Shown here: piece after piece, positions 22,905-31,969 of the stretch | How the letters are laid out: each line of letters starts with the position of its first letter | Position numbering within the stretch: the first letter of the stretch is position 1 | Source: Mycolicibacter icosiumassiliensis | Lineage (GTDB): Bacteria; Actinomycetota; Actinomycetes; Mycobacteriales; Mycobacteriaceae | Assembly: GCF_900078685.2 (NCBI RefSeq) | Contig: NZ_LT546166.1 | Span: forward strand, 2,946,481-3,010,480 | Reading direction: 5' to 3' | DNA length: 64,000 nucleotides | Notes under the pieces: model-generated | What the model saw: the letters and a program-made list of their open reading frames with translations, nothing else | The model's database searches: none | Told to the model about the DNA's origin: nothing | Made by a program: the position numbers and the translations under genes

Positions 22905-24526
22905 CATCCGGCGACACGACTTAAGTCGGCCGTCGCCTTTACTTGTCGCAGGCGAGGATCGTAATCAAGACGCAGGCCAAGGCTTGCGTACACCTGAGCC
23001 CGTTCCGCCCCGGTTGCCTCACCTAGCACCGCTGCCAGTCCGCCCAACTCCTGTACCAATTCGGTGATCTGTGCAGCCGACATGGCGCGGGGTCGCTCGA
23101 CTCGTTCCAGGAGGGCCTTCAGCTCGTCGCGCTCGGCGCTACGGCGACGCAACGCATCGGTGAGGTCTTCGACGGCCACACCGGACTCCACGGCGGCTAC
23201 CAAAGCGGCGACCTTGCTGTTCGCTTCGCTGAGTTGGCGCAGCAAGGCGGCGTTGCCGGCTCCCGGGTCCACTTCCTGACCGCGAGCCAGATCTTCTGGA
23301 TCGGCCAGACTGGCGATCCATTCGTCGAGGCGAGGTGTCACCGCATCCTCACGCAGGTAGACCGTGCGCGGGTGATCAGTCAGGTCCACAGGTACAGAAC
23401 GCGTTTTACCCAGCTCACACCGGTAGAGGATGCGTGTTGCTTGCTTCCCGCCGCGAGCGGCGCCCTGCATCCGCCGTCCACACACAGCGCAGAACAGGAC
23501 TCCCCGAAGCGCGTACGGCACCGTCGATTCTCTGCTGCACACCAGACCGGGACCCCGCCGCGCCCGTGTCCGAAGACGAACAGCCTGCGCCAGTTCGTCG
23601 GTAATCAGTGCTTCGTGCGTGCGACGGTCCGGTACGACCCAGTTCGCCCGCTCGCGCCGCCGCATCCGCGTCTCATACCCCGCGGCGACATCGTCAGGGT
23701 TCACCAGAACCTCGTATTTCTCCTGCTTTCCCCACACGCGTACACCGAGATATGTCGGGTTATCGAGGATGGCGCGGATCGCCGAATGCGACCACCCTCG
23801 CGGGTCACGGTGACGATTGCGTGCCGGGTCGTACTGGCTCGGTGACGGCACACCATCGTCGGTGAGCCGTTGCGCGATGTAGCGCAGCCCCGCTCCGTCG
23901 GCGTACATGCGGTAGATCCGCTCGACGACCGGCGCCGTCGCGGGGTCAGATTCAAGACGGTGAATCCGCTGCCCAAGACTTGCCTTGGCAGGATTCGGAT
24001 GCGGGCCGCCATCAACGAGCCGGTAACCGTACGGCGGTCGACCACCGAGATATCTGGTCGTGTCCTGCGCCAGTGCCGACATCGCCGTACGGACGCGCAT
24101 CTGGATTCGAGCACGCTCACCCTTGCTCATGCCACCGAACAGAGTCATCACCAGGTCATGCGCCTCAGAACCGGGATCGACCGCGCCACCGACCTCCGGC
24201 ACCCACAGACCGACTCCGTAGTGCGTGAGCACCGGGAAAGTCAGCGCGAACTGCGGACCGTAGAACGCACGGGCCGGCTCCCCGATCACGACGGCATCGA
24301 AGCTACGGTCACGAGCGGCAACATCGACAAGCAGCCGTGATGCCTCTGGCCTGCGCTTCCACGGCAGCGAGCGACTCTGTCCCACATCGAAGTAGTCAGT
24401 GACAAGGACTCCGCCGTGCGGCGTGATCAGGTCCGTGGCGCGCCGCTTCTGCCAGCTACGGCTCGCCTCCGGGTCTTGAGCGTCTTCCGTGCTCACTCGG
24501 CCGTAGAAGGCGAACCTCAGGCTCAC
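22886..24526 (-). CDS. Large serine recombinase (integrase) of the island
   Basis: A 546-residue site-specific recombinase. The N-terminal resolvase domain has the catalytic Ser in FYGRVSTEDAQ (Ser12) and the later RARIQMRVRTAM helix. The recombinase domain contains RPPYGYRL and GWSHSAIRAILDNPTYLGVRVWGK. A zinc ribbon is visible as LFCAVCGRRMQG followed by a distal YRC, then a coiled-coil region (LLRQLSEANSKVAALVAAVE). The last five codons and the stop are supplied by the tRNA 3' region, so the gene spans attL. It is the probable enzyme for integration. A tRNA target is uncommon for this class. Confidence 0.93.
   Translation of the reverse strand: MSLRFAFYGRVSTEDAQDPEASRSWQKRRATDLITPHGGVLVTDYFDVGQSRSLPWKRRPEASRLLVDVAARDRSFDAVVIGEPARAFYGPQFALTFPVLTHYGVGLWVPEVGGAVDPGSEAHDLVMTLFGGMSKGERARIQMRVRTAMSALAQDTTRYLGGRPPYGYRLVDGGPHPNPAKASLGQRIHRLESDPATAPVVERIYRMYADGAGLRYIAQRLTDDGVPSPSQYDPARNRHRDPRGWSHSAIRAILDNPTYLGVRVWGKQEKYEVLVNPDDVAAGYETRMRRRERANWVVPDRRTHEALITDELAQAVRLRTRARRGPGLVCSRESTVPYALRGVLFCAVCGRRMQGAARGGKQATRILYRCELGKTRSVPVDLTDHPRTVYLREDAVTPRLDEWIASLADPEDLARGQEVDPGAGNAALLRQLSEANSKVAALVAAVESGVAVEDLTDALRRRSAERDELKALLERVERPRAMSAAQITELVQELGGLAAVLGEATGAERAQVYASLGLRLDYDPRLRQVKATADLSRVAGCVRGGT
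22887..22906 (+). other. Left attachment core (attL) in the tRNA-Leu 3' end
   Basis: The 20-bp sequence caagtcccccctcggacaca is identical at 59269-59288, the other island end. It covers the 3' side of the T-arm and the acceptor strand, so integration keeps the tRNA intact. The integrase stop codon overlaps its left edge. Confidence 0.9.
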
Positions 24527-24720
24527 GCTGCTCCCCTGTCTGATCCGAGCATCCGGTCCCGCACGGCCATTATGACGCGCACCAGCGCGCGGTTGGCCTC
24601 ATGCGGGAGGCAAAAGCTCTCTGGTACGACAATTTCAACACCTCCCTCTGACATCGTCGGCGCATCGATGCGACCGTCGTACTCGGAGCGAGGATGTGCC
24701 GTTTGGGAGCCGTCAGCCAT
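24523..24720 (-). CDS. Small protein between rep and integrase; possible excisionase
   Basis: A 65-residue protein that starts at ATG 24720 with AGGAGGGCACG upstream, overlapping the rep stop by 8 bp and the integrase start by 4 bp. This tight coupling shows it is translated. The sequence (GGVEIVVPESFCLPHEANRALVRVIMAVRDRM) has one predicted helix and no recognisable HTH. In AICEs the gene between rep and int is commonly the excisionase or recombination directionality factor, so that is a positional guess only. Confidence 0.6.
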   Translation of the reverse strand: MADGSQTAHPRSEYDGRIDAPTMSEGGVEIVVPESFCLPHEANRALVRVIMAVRDRMLGSDRGAA

Positions 24721-26269
24721 CGTGCCCTCCTGGCGGATCTCCGTGCTGGTCGCGGACTTGGCGACGGGCTTCCACCAGTCCGACTTGGCGGGTGTGGATG
24801 CGTTGGAGGGCCGCGGAGTAGACGAGGGTGCGCTCCCCCGCACTGGCATGTCCGGCGTGGTCGAACTTCCAGAGCACGTCGTCAGCATCGACGTCAGCTG
24901 GCACCTCGGTTACCGGTATATTCCGCCAGTCTGGTCGCGTAGTTCCCTGGTGTTCAACGTGTTTGGTGTTCTGTCTTCGTGTCCAGGTTGCACGTGCGGC
25001 GCGCAAGGCACCCATGGTGGTCGAGTAGTGCCGGGATTTGGTGGTGATGTGTCCGCGGTATCCCAGCGTGTGCAGCCATCGCCCAATTCCGGCCATCGGC
25101 CTAACGCATTCGGCAAGTTGGGTGATGGTGGTCAAGATCGCGCGCACGTGTTCAGTGACGTCGAGCGTTGCGATCGCTTCCGTCGAGAGTCGCCGGGCGG
25201 TGATACCAAAGTCCTGCAGGGATTTGGTCACGTATTTGGCGAGGTATGCCGCAACCCGGCGCGGCGACAAGCGAGCCATCAGCCCGGTACCGACCGGTTC
25301 TCCCATTGCTTCGCCGCTGAGCGGTTGGGCATCGATCTGGGTGCCGAACCGCAGCTCACGTACGTCGCCATCGAGAGCGAGAACGTCAACACGAACCTGG
25401 CGCGCAGCACTCTGAATCAGCGCGGCCAGCTCACCGGCGGTGATCGGCGATACCCAGCCGCTGCTCCCGGTATCCGAAAGGGGCTCCCCACCACCACAGG
25501 TGGCGGCGGGGCCGTAATGGTTCTGGTCACTCTGGGTGGTGAGTGCTGACGGCGGGTCGAGGCGGATCAAGGCGTGGATGTGCGGGACCGCACGGGCTTG
25601 CAGTTCGACGACCTTGACGAAACTCACCCGTACCAAACCCCGGTCCATCCCCCGTGCTCGCAACTGTGCTGCTACGGCGCGCCGCAATGCGATGGTGAAA
25701 CGCCGCCACAGCTCGGGCAGATGCCAGGTGAATAGGACATGCCCGAAGTAGTCGTAGCATTGACCGCACAACGGCTGTCCCACTATCGGATCGCCCATGG
25801 AATGAGTTGCATTGCACCGCAGTGGCTTCCGATGAATACAACGACTTCCTGGACTCGTCGATGTGGGGTGGCAACGCGCGCCGGTGGCGTTGTGCACCGT
25901 GCCGTAGCTGGGCGCGGTCAAGGTGGCGAACACCTGTGGGCGAGCAGCGACCTCGGCCGGCATGTTGTGGTGGCCACCGGCGGCACCGGCGTGCACCAGC
26001 TGCCAGGTGTCACGGGCGTACAGATCCGAGCATGACGGGCAGACGGCGGCTCGGCGGTTGTTGCAGCGCGTCCACACCACCTGCCGGCTCCCGACAGAAC
26101 CAGCGCCGACCAGCTGGATCGGATGGGTGCAGAATCCCACCGATTCCACCCGCCGCCACCACGTCTCGAACCCCAGCGAGGATGCGCGCCGAACCATCTG
26201 GGTGATCACCGGCGCGGGGTCGGTAGTGGTGGGCAGGCCCGGCAAGCAGATCCGTTCTGGGGTAGTCAT
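24713..26269 (-). CDS. Replication initiator protein (RepSA-like)
   Basis: A 518-residue protein resembling the RepSA/pSAM2-type initiators that nick the element origin for rolling-circle replication. The N-terminal half has a Cys-rich zinc-like segment (CNNRRAAVCPSCSDLYARDTWQL; also CGQCYDYFGHV). The conserved PHIHALIRLD is the HUH-like metal motif, and AAYLAKYVTKS with its tyrosines follows about 180 residues on. The start ATG at 26269 overlaps the ftsK stop by 4 bp (ATGA). An in-frame upstream extension into the IS is spurious. Confidence 0.85.
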   Translation of the reverse strand: MTTPERICLPGLPTTTDPAPVITQMVRRASSLGFETWWRRVESVGFCTHPIQLVGAGSVGSRQVVWTRCNNRRAAVCPSCSDLYARDTWQLVHAGAAGGHHNMPAEVAARPQVFATLTAPSYGTVHNATGARCHPTSTSPGSRCIHRKPLRCNATHSMGDPIVGQPLCGQCYDYFGHVLFTWHLPELWRRFTIALRRAVAAQLRARGMDRGLVRVSFVKVVELQARAVPHIHALIRLDPPSALTTQSDQNHYGPAATCGGGEPLSDTGSSGWVSPITAGELAALIQSAARQVRVDVLALDGDVRELRFGTQIDAQPLSGEAMGEPVGTGLMARLSPRRVAAYLAKYVTKSLQDFGITARRLSTEAIATLDVTEHVRAILTTITQLAECVRPMAGIGRWLHTLGYRGHITTKSRHYSTTMGALRAARATWTRRQNTKHVEHQGTTRPDWRNIPVTEVPADVDADDVLWKFDHAGHASAGERTLVYSAALQRIHTRQVGLVEARRQVRDQHGDPPGGHDG

Positions 26270-26594
26270 CGCCGCGTACCCGAACCCTTGTGGTTCGTGC
26301 TGGGGCGCCGGAAGTGCGTAGCCAGCCAAGCGATGTCGGCGTCGGTGACGTGGAAGGCCCGCACTCGGTTGACGGTGGTTCTGCCTTCGGTGAGCACGTA
26401 GCCGACGCCAGGTGTGGCATCGGGGATGTCTTCGCAACGCGCCCCATTTTGGTGGGCCGCGGTCGAGAGGATCATCGCCGTCTGGGTGGCCTCGGTCATA
26501 CGCAGTCCAACCCGCACCGGGAACAGTTGGCGCAGCGCTATGAATCGCCCTGGAAATCCCGGAGGCTCCTGACCTTGGAAACGAGGATGCAGGT

Positions 26595-26939
26595 ATGCCG
26601 AAGGAACAGTCGCCAGGTAGGCCCACGACACGCCGTTACGGCCCGGAGGAGAAGGCCGCCGCGGTGCGGATGGTCCGGACGTTGCGGACTGAGCTGGGCA
26701 CCGAGCAGGGCACGGTGGCGCGGGTGGCGCGTCAGCTCGGTTACGGGGTCGAGTCGGTCCGGTCCTGGGTGCGCCAGGCCGATATCGACGACGGGCATGT
26801 ACCGGGGGTGTCCACCGCTGAGATTGCGCGGATCAAGGAACTCGAACAGGAGAATCGAGAACTGAAGCGTGCCAACGAGATTCTGAAACGAGCAGCGAGT
26901 TTCTTCGGGGCGGAGCTCGACCGCCAACACCGCAAATAG
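26595..26939 (+). CDS. IS3-family transposase OrfA
   Basis: A 114-residue DNA-binding subunit. The helix-turn-helix covers YGPEEKAAAVRMVRTL and VARQLGYGVESVRSWVRQA. A leucine-zipper-like coil (IKELEQENRELKRANEILKRAASFF) at the C-terminus is the usual multimerisation region. OrfA stops at 26937-26939, and orfB runs in the -1 frame through this region, so the active OrfAB should form by programmed -1 frameshifting near the end of orfA. Confidence 0.9.
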   Translation: MPKEQSPGRPTTRRYGPEEKAAAVRMVRTLRTELGTEQGTVARVARQLGYGVESVRSWVRQADIDDGHVPGVSTAEIARIKELEQENRELKRANEILKRAASFFGAELDRQHRK

Positions 26940-27010
26940 TCGCGTTCATCGACGCGAATCGCGAGGAGTTCGGGGTCGAGCCCATCTGCACCGTCCTGCG
27001 TGAAGCAGGC

Positions 27011-27856
27011 GTGTCGGTGGCCCCGAGCACCTACTACGACACCAAAACCCGCAAGCCGTCGGCGCGGGCCTGCCGCGACGCGGTGCTGGGTCCGGTACTG
27101 CGAGCGCTCTGGGAGGACAACTACCGCGTCTACGGGGCACGCAAGCTCTGGAAAACCGCACGCAGGGCCGGCCACGACGTGGGCCGCGATCAGGTCGCCC
27201 GCCTGATGCGGGCAGCCGGGATCTGTGGGGCGCGGCGCGGCAAGCGCGTGCGGACCACCAAAGCAGATCCGGCGGCGACGCGGCATCCCGATCTGGTCAA
27301 ACGGCAGTTCACCGCTACCGCTCCCAACCAGCTCTGGGTGACCGACCTGACGTTCGTGCCGACCTGGGCCGGGGTGGCCTATGTCTGTTTCCTCATCGAC
27401 GCGTTCAGCCGGATGATCGTCGGGTGGCGGGTCGCCTCCCATATGCGCACCACGATGGTGCTGGATGCGATCGAGATGGCCCGCTGGTCACGCGGAATCC
27501 TGTTGCCGTACTTGGTATGTCATTCCGACGCCGGGTCGCAGTTCACTTCTATCCGCTACGGTGAACGGCTCGCCGAGATCGGCGCGACTCCCTCGATCGG
27601 CACCGTCGGGGACAGCTTCGACAACGCCCTGGCCGAAACCGTGAACGGCTACTACAAGGCCGAACTGATCTACGGGCCAGCACGTACCGGGCCGTGGAAG
27701 ACCGTCGAGGACGTCGAGTTGGCCACCCTGAGCTGGGTGCACTGGCACAACACCAGCCGCCTGCACGGCTACCTCAGCGACGTTCCGCCGACCGAGTTCG
27801 AAGCGGCGTTCTACGATGCATCACGGAACGACCAGAACCTGGTCGAAATCCAATAG
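27011..27856 (+). CDS. IS3-family transposase OrfB (catalytic, DDE)
   Basis: The in-frame coding potential begins upstream (IVAFIDANREEFGVEPICTVLREAG from about 26938), so this is normally made as the OrfAB fusion, with the internal ATG at 27011 given here. The catalytic acids are Asp in WVTDLTFVPT, Asp in CHSDAGSQFTS and Glu in ALAETVNGYYKAEL, 35 residues apart as in IS3. The end LHGYLSDVPPTEFE is typical. All motifs are intact, so the element may still move. Confidence 0.92.
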   Translation: MSVAPSTYYDTKTRKPSARACRDAVLGPVLRALWEDNYRVYGARKLWKTARRAGHDVGRDQVARLMRAAGICGARRGKRVRTTKADPAATRHPDLVKRQFTATAPNQLWVTDLTFVPTWAGVAYVCFLIDAFSRMIVGWRVASHMRTTMVLDAIEMARWSRGILLPYLVCHSDAGSQFTSIRYGERLAEIGATPSIGTVGDSFDNALAETVNGYYKAELIYGPARTGPWKTVEDVELATLSWVHWHNTSRLHGYLSDVPPTEFEAAFYDASRNDQNLVEIQ

Positions 27857-29109
27857 ATCGAGCCTCCGGGAGAACCAGGGCGATTCACCACCACGTCTTT
27901 GGAAGGGTCTTGCACGGCGGCGATCACCGACACGCCGACTGCACGCCCCTGGGCCAACCAGCGGCCGAGCAGCGCTTCGATTTCGGCACGCTGTTTGCGG
28001 TCGGCGTAAGCGGTCAGCGAGGCCAGTTCATCAACGATTAAAACGATGTGCGGCTCAGCACGGCTGGGCCGATGCGTTCTTGTCGTGCCCCGCAGTCGCT
28101 GGGCACGGGCGACCATCGTCTCGGTCGTCTCACGCAGCACCGCCAGGATGGCCTCGGAGTCGTAAGCGAACCGGTCGAACAAGCCAGCTCCAGCACCGAA
28201 TTCCATGCCGCCCTTGGGATCGAGGCAGCGCACCGCCACCAACCCTGCCTTGATGCCCGGTGCCAGCCCAGCCAAAAGCGACCACAACACACTGCCTTTG
28301 CCGGCCCCGGTGGCCCCACCGACAAGGATGTGACTACCGGCAACCGGCAGAGTCCAGGGGGTGCCCGTCTCCGTGATCCCCATCGGCACCCGGGCCAACT
28401 GCATGGGCATATCCACTGTTGGTCGTGGCAGCGCGACAGGTGCCGCCAGCGCGTCGTGGTGGCGGACACGGATGATGATGTCGCGGCCCCGACCAAGGTC
28501 CACCGGACCGGCGTCGATGCTGACATGGTGGGCACCGAACGCCGCGGCCAACCCCTCGGCTTGGGCCTGCCATGTTTTGACTGATTGACCCACCAGCAGC
28601 CGCACCAGCAGGGTATCGACGCCCGCCCCGATGCGCACCTCACGCAACTGCGGCACCAGCGGGGCGGCGTCAAGTTTGCCGCGCTCGGCGATCGTCAGGC
28701 CGTGACGTTCGCAGATCATCCGCCAGCGCCGCCAGTACACCAGATGCGCCCGCCGATAATCAGCAACTGGCTTGCCGATGAGCTGCTGATAGGCATCCGG
28801 CCAGCCCAGCCGCCACCCCCACAGCATCGCCGCGCAGGCCCCGCCGGTCACACACGCCGGGCGCAGGCCGCCCACCACGGCGATCAGCGCGAAGACGCTC
28901 AGCAGTGCCGCGGTGTCCGGCCAGCGCAGCGCGAACCGCCACAGCCCCCTACCCGTCAGGCTGACCAGATCGACCAGCAGCTCACCGAGCCAATCATCGC
29001 CGGCGGTGTCCGGTTTCTTGCCGTTGTTGTTCGATGCCATCGCTTCTCAGGTCCTTTCCGGTGCCGGGACCGGCCACGTTGATATCCGGTCCCGGCGCTC
29101 GCCGGTGTG

Positions 29110-29442
29110 TCAGCTGTTGCTGCCCGGTTTGGTTGCGGACGCAGCCGTGGACGTGATTGACGCCGCCCGGTATGCGACGCCGCTGCGATCGCCCTGCTGC
29201 CAGGGGATCGCGATCAGATCGGTGACAGCCACCGCTGCGCCGACCGTCACCTTGGGCGGACCGGCAACCGTTACCGCGATGACCTCACCGCCCGTGTCGT
29301 CGAGGACCAGCAATTGCACGGAGAACAACGGTTCGCCGGTCTGCCGGTCCGTACGCTGTGCTCCCGTGTCGTGAGTGACACGCGGCTCGGCATTCTTGGT
29401 CACGGTGAACTGCATCTGGCGGGTGTCGATGAGGAGTCGCAT
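29110..29442 (-). CDS. SCO3933-family regulatory protein
   Basis: A 110-residue protein common in AICE backbones. The start ATG at 29442 has GGAGGGAG upstream. The conserved pattern is RTDRQTGEPLFSVQLLVLDD, then TVGAAVAVTDLIAIPW and GVAYRAASI, the same layout as SCO3933 and related to Pra-type activators. All are beta-rich, about 100-120 residues. It lies just before ftsK (about 70 bp), and I expect a role in controlling transfer or replication genes. The mechanism is unknown. Confidence 0.75.
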   Translation of the reverse strand: MRLLIDTRQMQFTVTKNAEPRVTHDTGAQRTDRQTGEPLFSVQLLVLDDTGGEVIAVTVAGPPKVTVGAAVAVTDLIAIPWQQGDRSGVAYRAASITSTAASATKPGSNS

Positions 29443-29584
29443 ACCGACTCCCTCCTTCCTTGGCGGGTGGCCGCCGATCGGCCACACCATCAACTCAAGT
29501 AGGGTCGACGCACACCGGCCATGAGGTCGCAGTGCAGTCCCAATGCAGTTCGAACGCAGGTGAGCAGCGAGATAATCGGACGCG

Positions 29585-31156
29585 ATGGACCATCCAATCG
29601 TCATCGTGAAGTGGACAGGCAGGCATGCCACCGCGCTCAAGCTCGCCCTGCGGATGTCCACTGAGGAGTTTGCCCAGCGGCTTGGCGTCGGCCCCAGGTC
29701 CGTCGCGGAATGGAGTCGAGAACCTGACCTGGTTCCAAAGCCGGTGATGCAACAGGCGCTCGACACGCTTCTGAGCCAGTCCGACGATGCCGCACAGACG
29801 CGCTTTGAACTGCTGGTGTACGGCCGCAGTTCACACGCTGACGCCACACCGGGGACCACGGCCGCTGACCTCACCACGGCCGGCCTTCTGGACTGGGTAG
29901 ATCTGCACGCAGGCTGGCAGGCCGGAACAGCCCGGCTCCAGGTTCACGATCTGTTGGCGCAGATGACCCCACTTGTCGTCCGGCGGAAGGCGGCCCAGCG
30001 CGGACGAGTAGCTCGCAGCTCCATCGCGGCGGCAATCAGCGCGCTATACCCAGCACCGCGCGGCGGCCACAACCTGTATGCGGGCCGGTGCGGAACAGCC
30101 ACCGCCGCAACAAGTATCCTCACCTGCCCCGAGTGGACCGAGATGAGCGTGCCGCTGGGAACGGGCCACGATTCGCTGACCCCAACATCAGGTCCGTCAA
30201 CGCCCATGCTCAACCTCGACGAAACGGCCGCCGCGGCCGCCGTCCAGCGCATCGCCGAGTCGATCAACTTGCAAACCCGGATGTTCGACGCTGAACTGTA
30301 CTGCCTCACTCACGTCGACATCTCCCAGCACGGCATCAGTGGAAGGCTACGGCTAGCCAACTTCGCCGATTACGCGCTGACGTTCGACCTGCTAGAGAAC
30401 GAGCTCATCGATGCCCTCCTCAACGCAGGTAGTGATGTGCGGTGGTCGCAGTTGCCGCTTCGCAAGCTGTACCTGGGATCGATCGACCAAGCCATCAGCT
30501 TGAACCACCGGCTCTGCGCTGGCGGGCCGCTGGCCCTACTCGCCATCGCACGACCCCCGACCCGCAGCCACGGCCCCGACTATGCGATTGTCGTGCAGCA
30601 GCGCTCGGCGCAAGTCCTCAACGGGGTCGGCCGACTCGCCGTCATCCCCAAAGCCTTCCATCAACCACTGTTCGACTTCAGTGACGACGCACAGCTATCG
30701 GCGACGCTCGAACGCGAGCTTGAGGAGGAGTTGCTCGGACGTGATGAACTCCAGCCAGCGCGCGGGCCAGCCCAACGCCTCGTCCCGCTGCACCACACCC
30801 GACTATCGCAGCCAATGCGCTGGCTTGTTGAGCGGGCAGATTCCGACGCCTGGCGCGCCGAGTGCACCGGCTTCGGCCTCAACCTCGTCAACGGCAACTA
30901 CGAGTTCGCGTCCCTGATCACGATCGACGACGAGGAATGGTGGAACTCGTTCGGCGGGCAACTCGTCACTAACTGGGAAGCCGAAAGCATCCGAATCTAC
31001 TCCAGCCTCGACATCGACCGCATCTCCCAACTCACCACTGATGAACACTGGAGCGATGAAGGCCTCTTCGCTTTCCTGCAAGGTATTCGACGCCTCGCCG
31101 TGACGGGCGGACAACGGGTCAACCTTCCACCGACCGAACTGGAGCACGGCCCATGA
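29585..31156 (+). CDS. HTH-domain regulator with possible Nudix-like C-terminal domain
   Basis: A 523-residue protein divergent from the AICE backbone genes. The N-terminus has a degenerate Xre-type HTH (ALKLALRMSTEEFAQRLGVGPRSVAEWSREP). The middle resembles actinobacterial regulators with Trp-rich loops. The C-terminal region has ATLERELEEELLGRDEL, close to a Nudix box (REUxEE) but with the glycine displaced, and then EFASLITIDDEEWW. It overlaps the following cupin gene by 4 bp. Pairs like this occur in Streptomyces AICEs, where the Nudix protein Pif affects transfer exclusion; that link is only an inference. Confidence 0.65.
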   Translation: MDHPIVIVKWTGRHATALKLALRMSTEEFAQRLGVGPRSVAEWSREPDLVPKPVMQQALDTLLSQSDDAAQTRFELLVYGRSSHADATPGTTAADLTTAGLLDWVDLHAGWQAGTARLQVHDLLAQMTPLVVRRKAAQRGRVARSSIAAAISALYPAPRGGHNLYAGRCGTATAATSILTCPEWTEMSVPLGTGHDSLTPTSGPSTPMLNLDETAAAAAVQRIAESINLQTRMFDAELYCLTHVDISQHGISGRLRLANFADYALTFDLLENELIDALLNAGSDVRWSQLPLRKLYLGSIDQAISLNHRLCAGGPLALLAIARPPTRSHGPDYAIVVQQRSAQVLNGVGRLAVIPKAFHQPLFDFSDDAQLSATLERELEEELLGRDELQPARGPAQRLVPLHHTRLSQPMRWLVERADSDAWRAECTGFGLNLVNGNYEFASLITIDDEEWWNSFGGQLVTNWEAESIRIYSSLDIDRISQLTTDEHWSDEGLFAFLQGIRRLAVTGGQRVNLPPTELEHGP

Positions 31157-31521
31157 CGACGCCATGGTATTTCGGCAACGCCAACGACGACGCGGACACC
31201 CACCGCGGTTGGCTGCTTGGCCACTTCATGGGCGATGGAGCCCGCAACACCGATGCCGTCGAAATCAAATGGGGCATACACCCCGCCGGACAACACCGCG
31301 ACGGATGGACCGTCGGCGAGCAACGAACGACGCTCCTCCTCTTAGTGTCCGGCCGATTCCGCCTTGATCTGCCAGAGCGCAGTATCACCCTTCAGCGGCA
31401 AGGTGATTACGCCATCTGGGGCAAGGGCATTGATCACTACTGGCAAGCAGAGGACGACTCCACCGTCATCACCGTTCGCTGGCCATCACAGCCACCAGCC
31501 TCTAGCGACACACCCCCGTGA
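31153..31521 (+). CDS. Small cupin-like protein
   Basis: A 122-residue protein coupled to the regulator (ATGA overlap at 31153). The sequence WLLGHFMGDGARNTDAVEIKWGIHPAG, then RTTLLLLVSGRFRLDL and GDYAIWGKGIDHYW, has the spacing of a single double-stranded beta-helix. It has His in GKGIDHYW but not a full metal set. It may sense a small ligand for the neighbouring regulator. No enzymatic activity can be assigned. Confidence 0.6.
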   Translation: MTTPWYFGNANDDADTHRGWLLGHFMGDGARNTDAVEIKWGIHPAGQHRDGWTVGEQRTTLLLLVSGRFRLDLPERSITLQRQGDYAIWGKGIDHYWQAEDDSTVITVRWPSQPPASSDTPP

Positions 31522-31969
31522 CCACCCGGACATCCGAACCCACCAGGACCGCAAACTGCGACGCGCCCACGTAACAGGCGTGCGGCTCCCTACGGTCTCC
31601 GCTGCACTCCCTTCGCTTCCGTCCGCTGGCGCTCCCGTCCGCGCCGGTCGCTGCGCTACGCCCGCCATCCACCGCACGCCCAATGACCAGCACCTCTGGC
31701 GCGCAAGCCTGTCCGCACAAACGTGCGCAACCAGAGGGCACCGCCGCCGGCGATGCACCGCCGAGCAGTCGCCCACGGGGGGCAGGCCAGCGCCCGACTA
31801 CGCCGCTGACCAAGCGTGTGAGGACTTTCTTTACTGCGATCAAGAGTGGCGACTTCCCACTACATCTGCTTGCTGGGGTCATCCGAATCTGCTCGTTGGC
31901 CAGTCGGCTTGCCGCAGCTCGCAATATCCGCAGCGTTCAGCATCTTGCCCTTCACCCACAGCGGACGCT
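31522..31969. other. Gene-poor junction between mobility module and catabolic cargo
   Basis: No plausible coding sequence is seen in about 450 bp. Composition shifts from GC-rich (31500-31790) to AT-richer (31830-31990). It separates the conserved element backbone from the cargo and probably marks where the cargo was acquired. Confidence 0.6.

Larger units (their letters stand above)
26541..27887 (+). mobile_element. IS3-family insertion sequence, 1347 bp
   Basis: It begins TGAATCGCCCTGG and ends CCAGGGCGATTCA; a mismatch of three bases is followed by a further paired TCCCGGAGGCTC, giving imperfect terminal repeats of about 28 bp. It contains orfA and orfB with a DDE transposase. No direct target duplication is seen. 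It lies opposite in direction to the ftsK gene it breaks. Confidence 0.88.
26266..29040 (-). pseudogene. FtsK/SpoIIIE-type translocase (TraB-like), split by an IS3-family element
   Basis: The 5' part (27888-29040) starts MASNNNGKKPDT, has two membrane helices (TAALLSVFALIAVVGGL, CAAMLWGWRLGW), Walker A VGGATGAGKGSVLW and Walker B HIVLIVDELASL, and stops at QDPSKDVV. The 3' part (26266-26540) carries the rest of the motor: ALRQLFPVRVGLRMTEATQTAMIL and the FtsK-type end. Precise removal of 26541-27887 gives a continuous frame across GACGTGGTGG/TAGCGCTG. The intact protein would pump double-stranded DNA between hyphae or cells, as TraB does in AICEs. Confidence 0.88.

Noticed and set aside
26551..27878. 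Shorter IS3 boundaries at TGG...CCA
   Set aside because: The inverted repeats extend ten bases outward to TGAATCGCCC/GGGCGATTCA, and only those outer limits restore the ftsK frame exactly.
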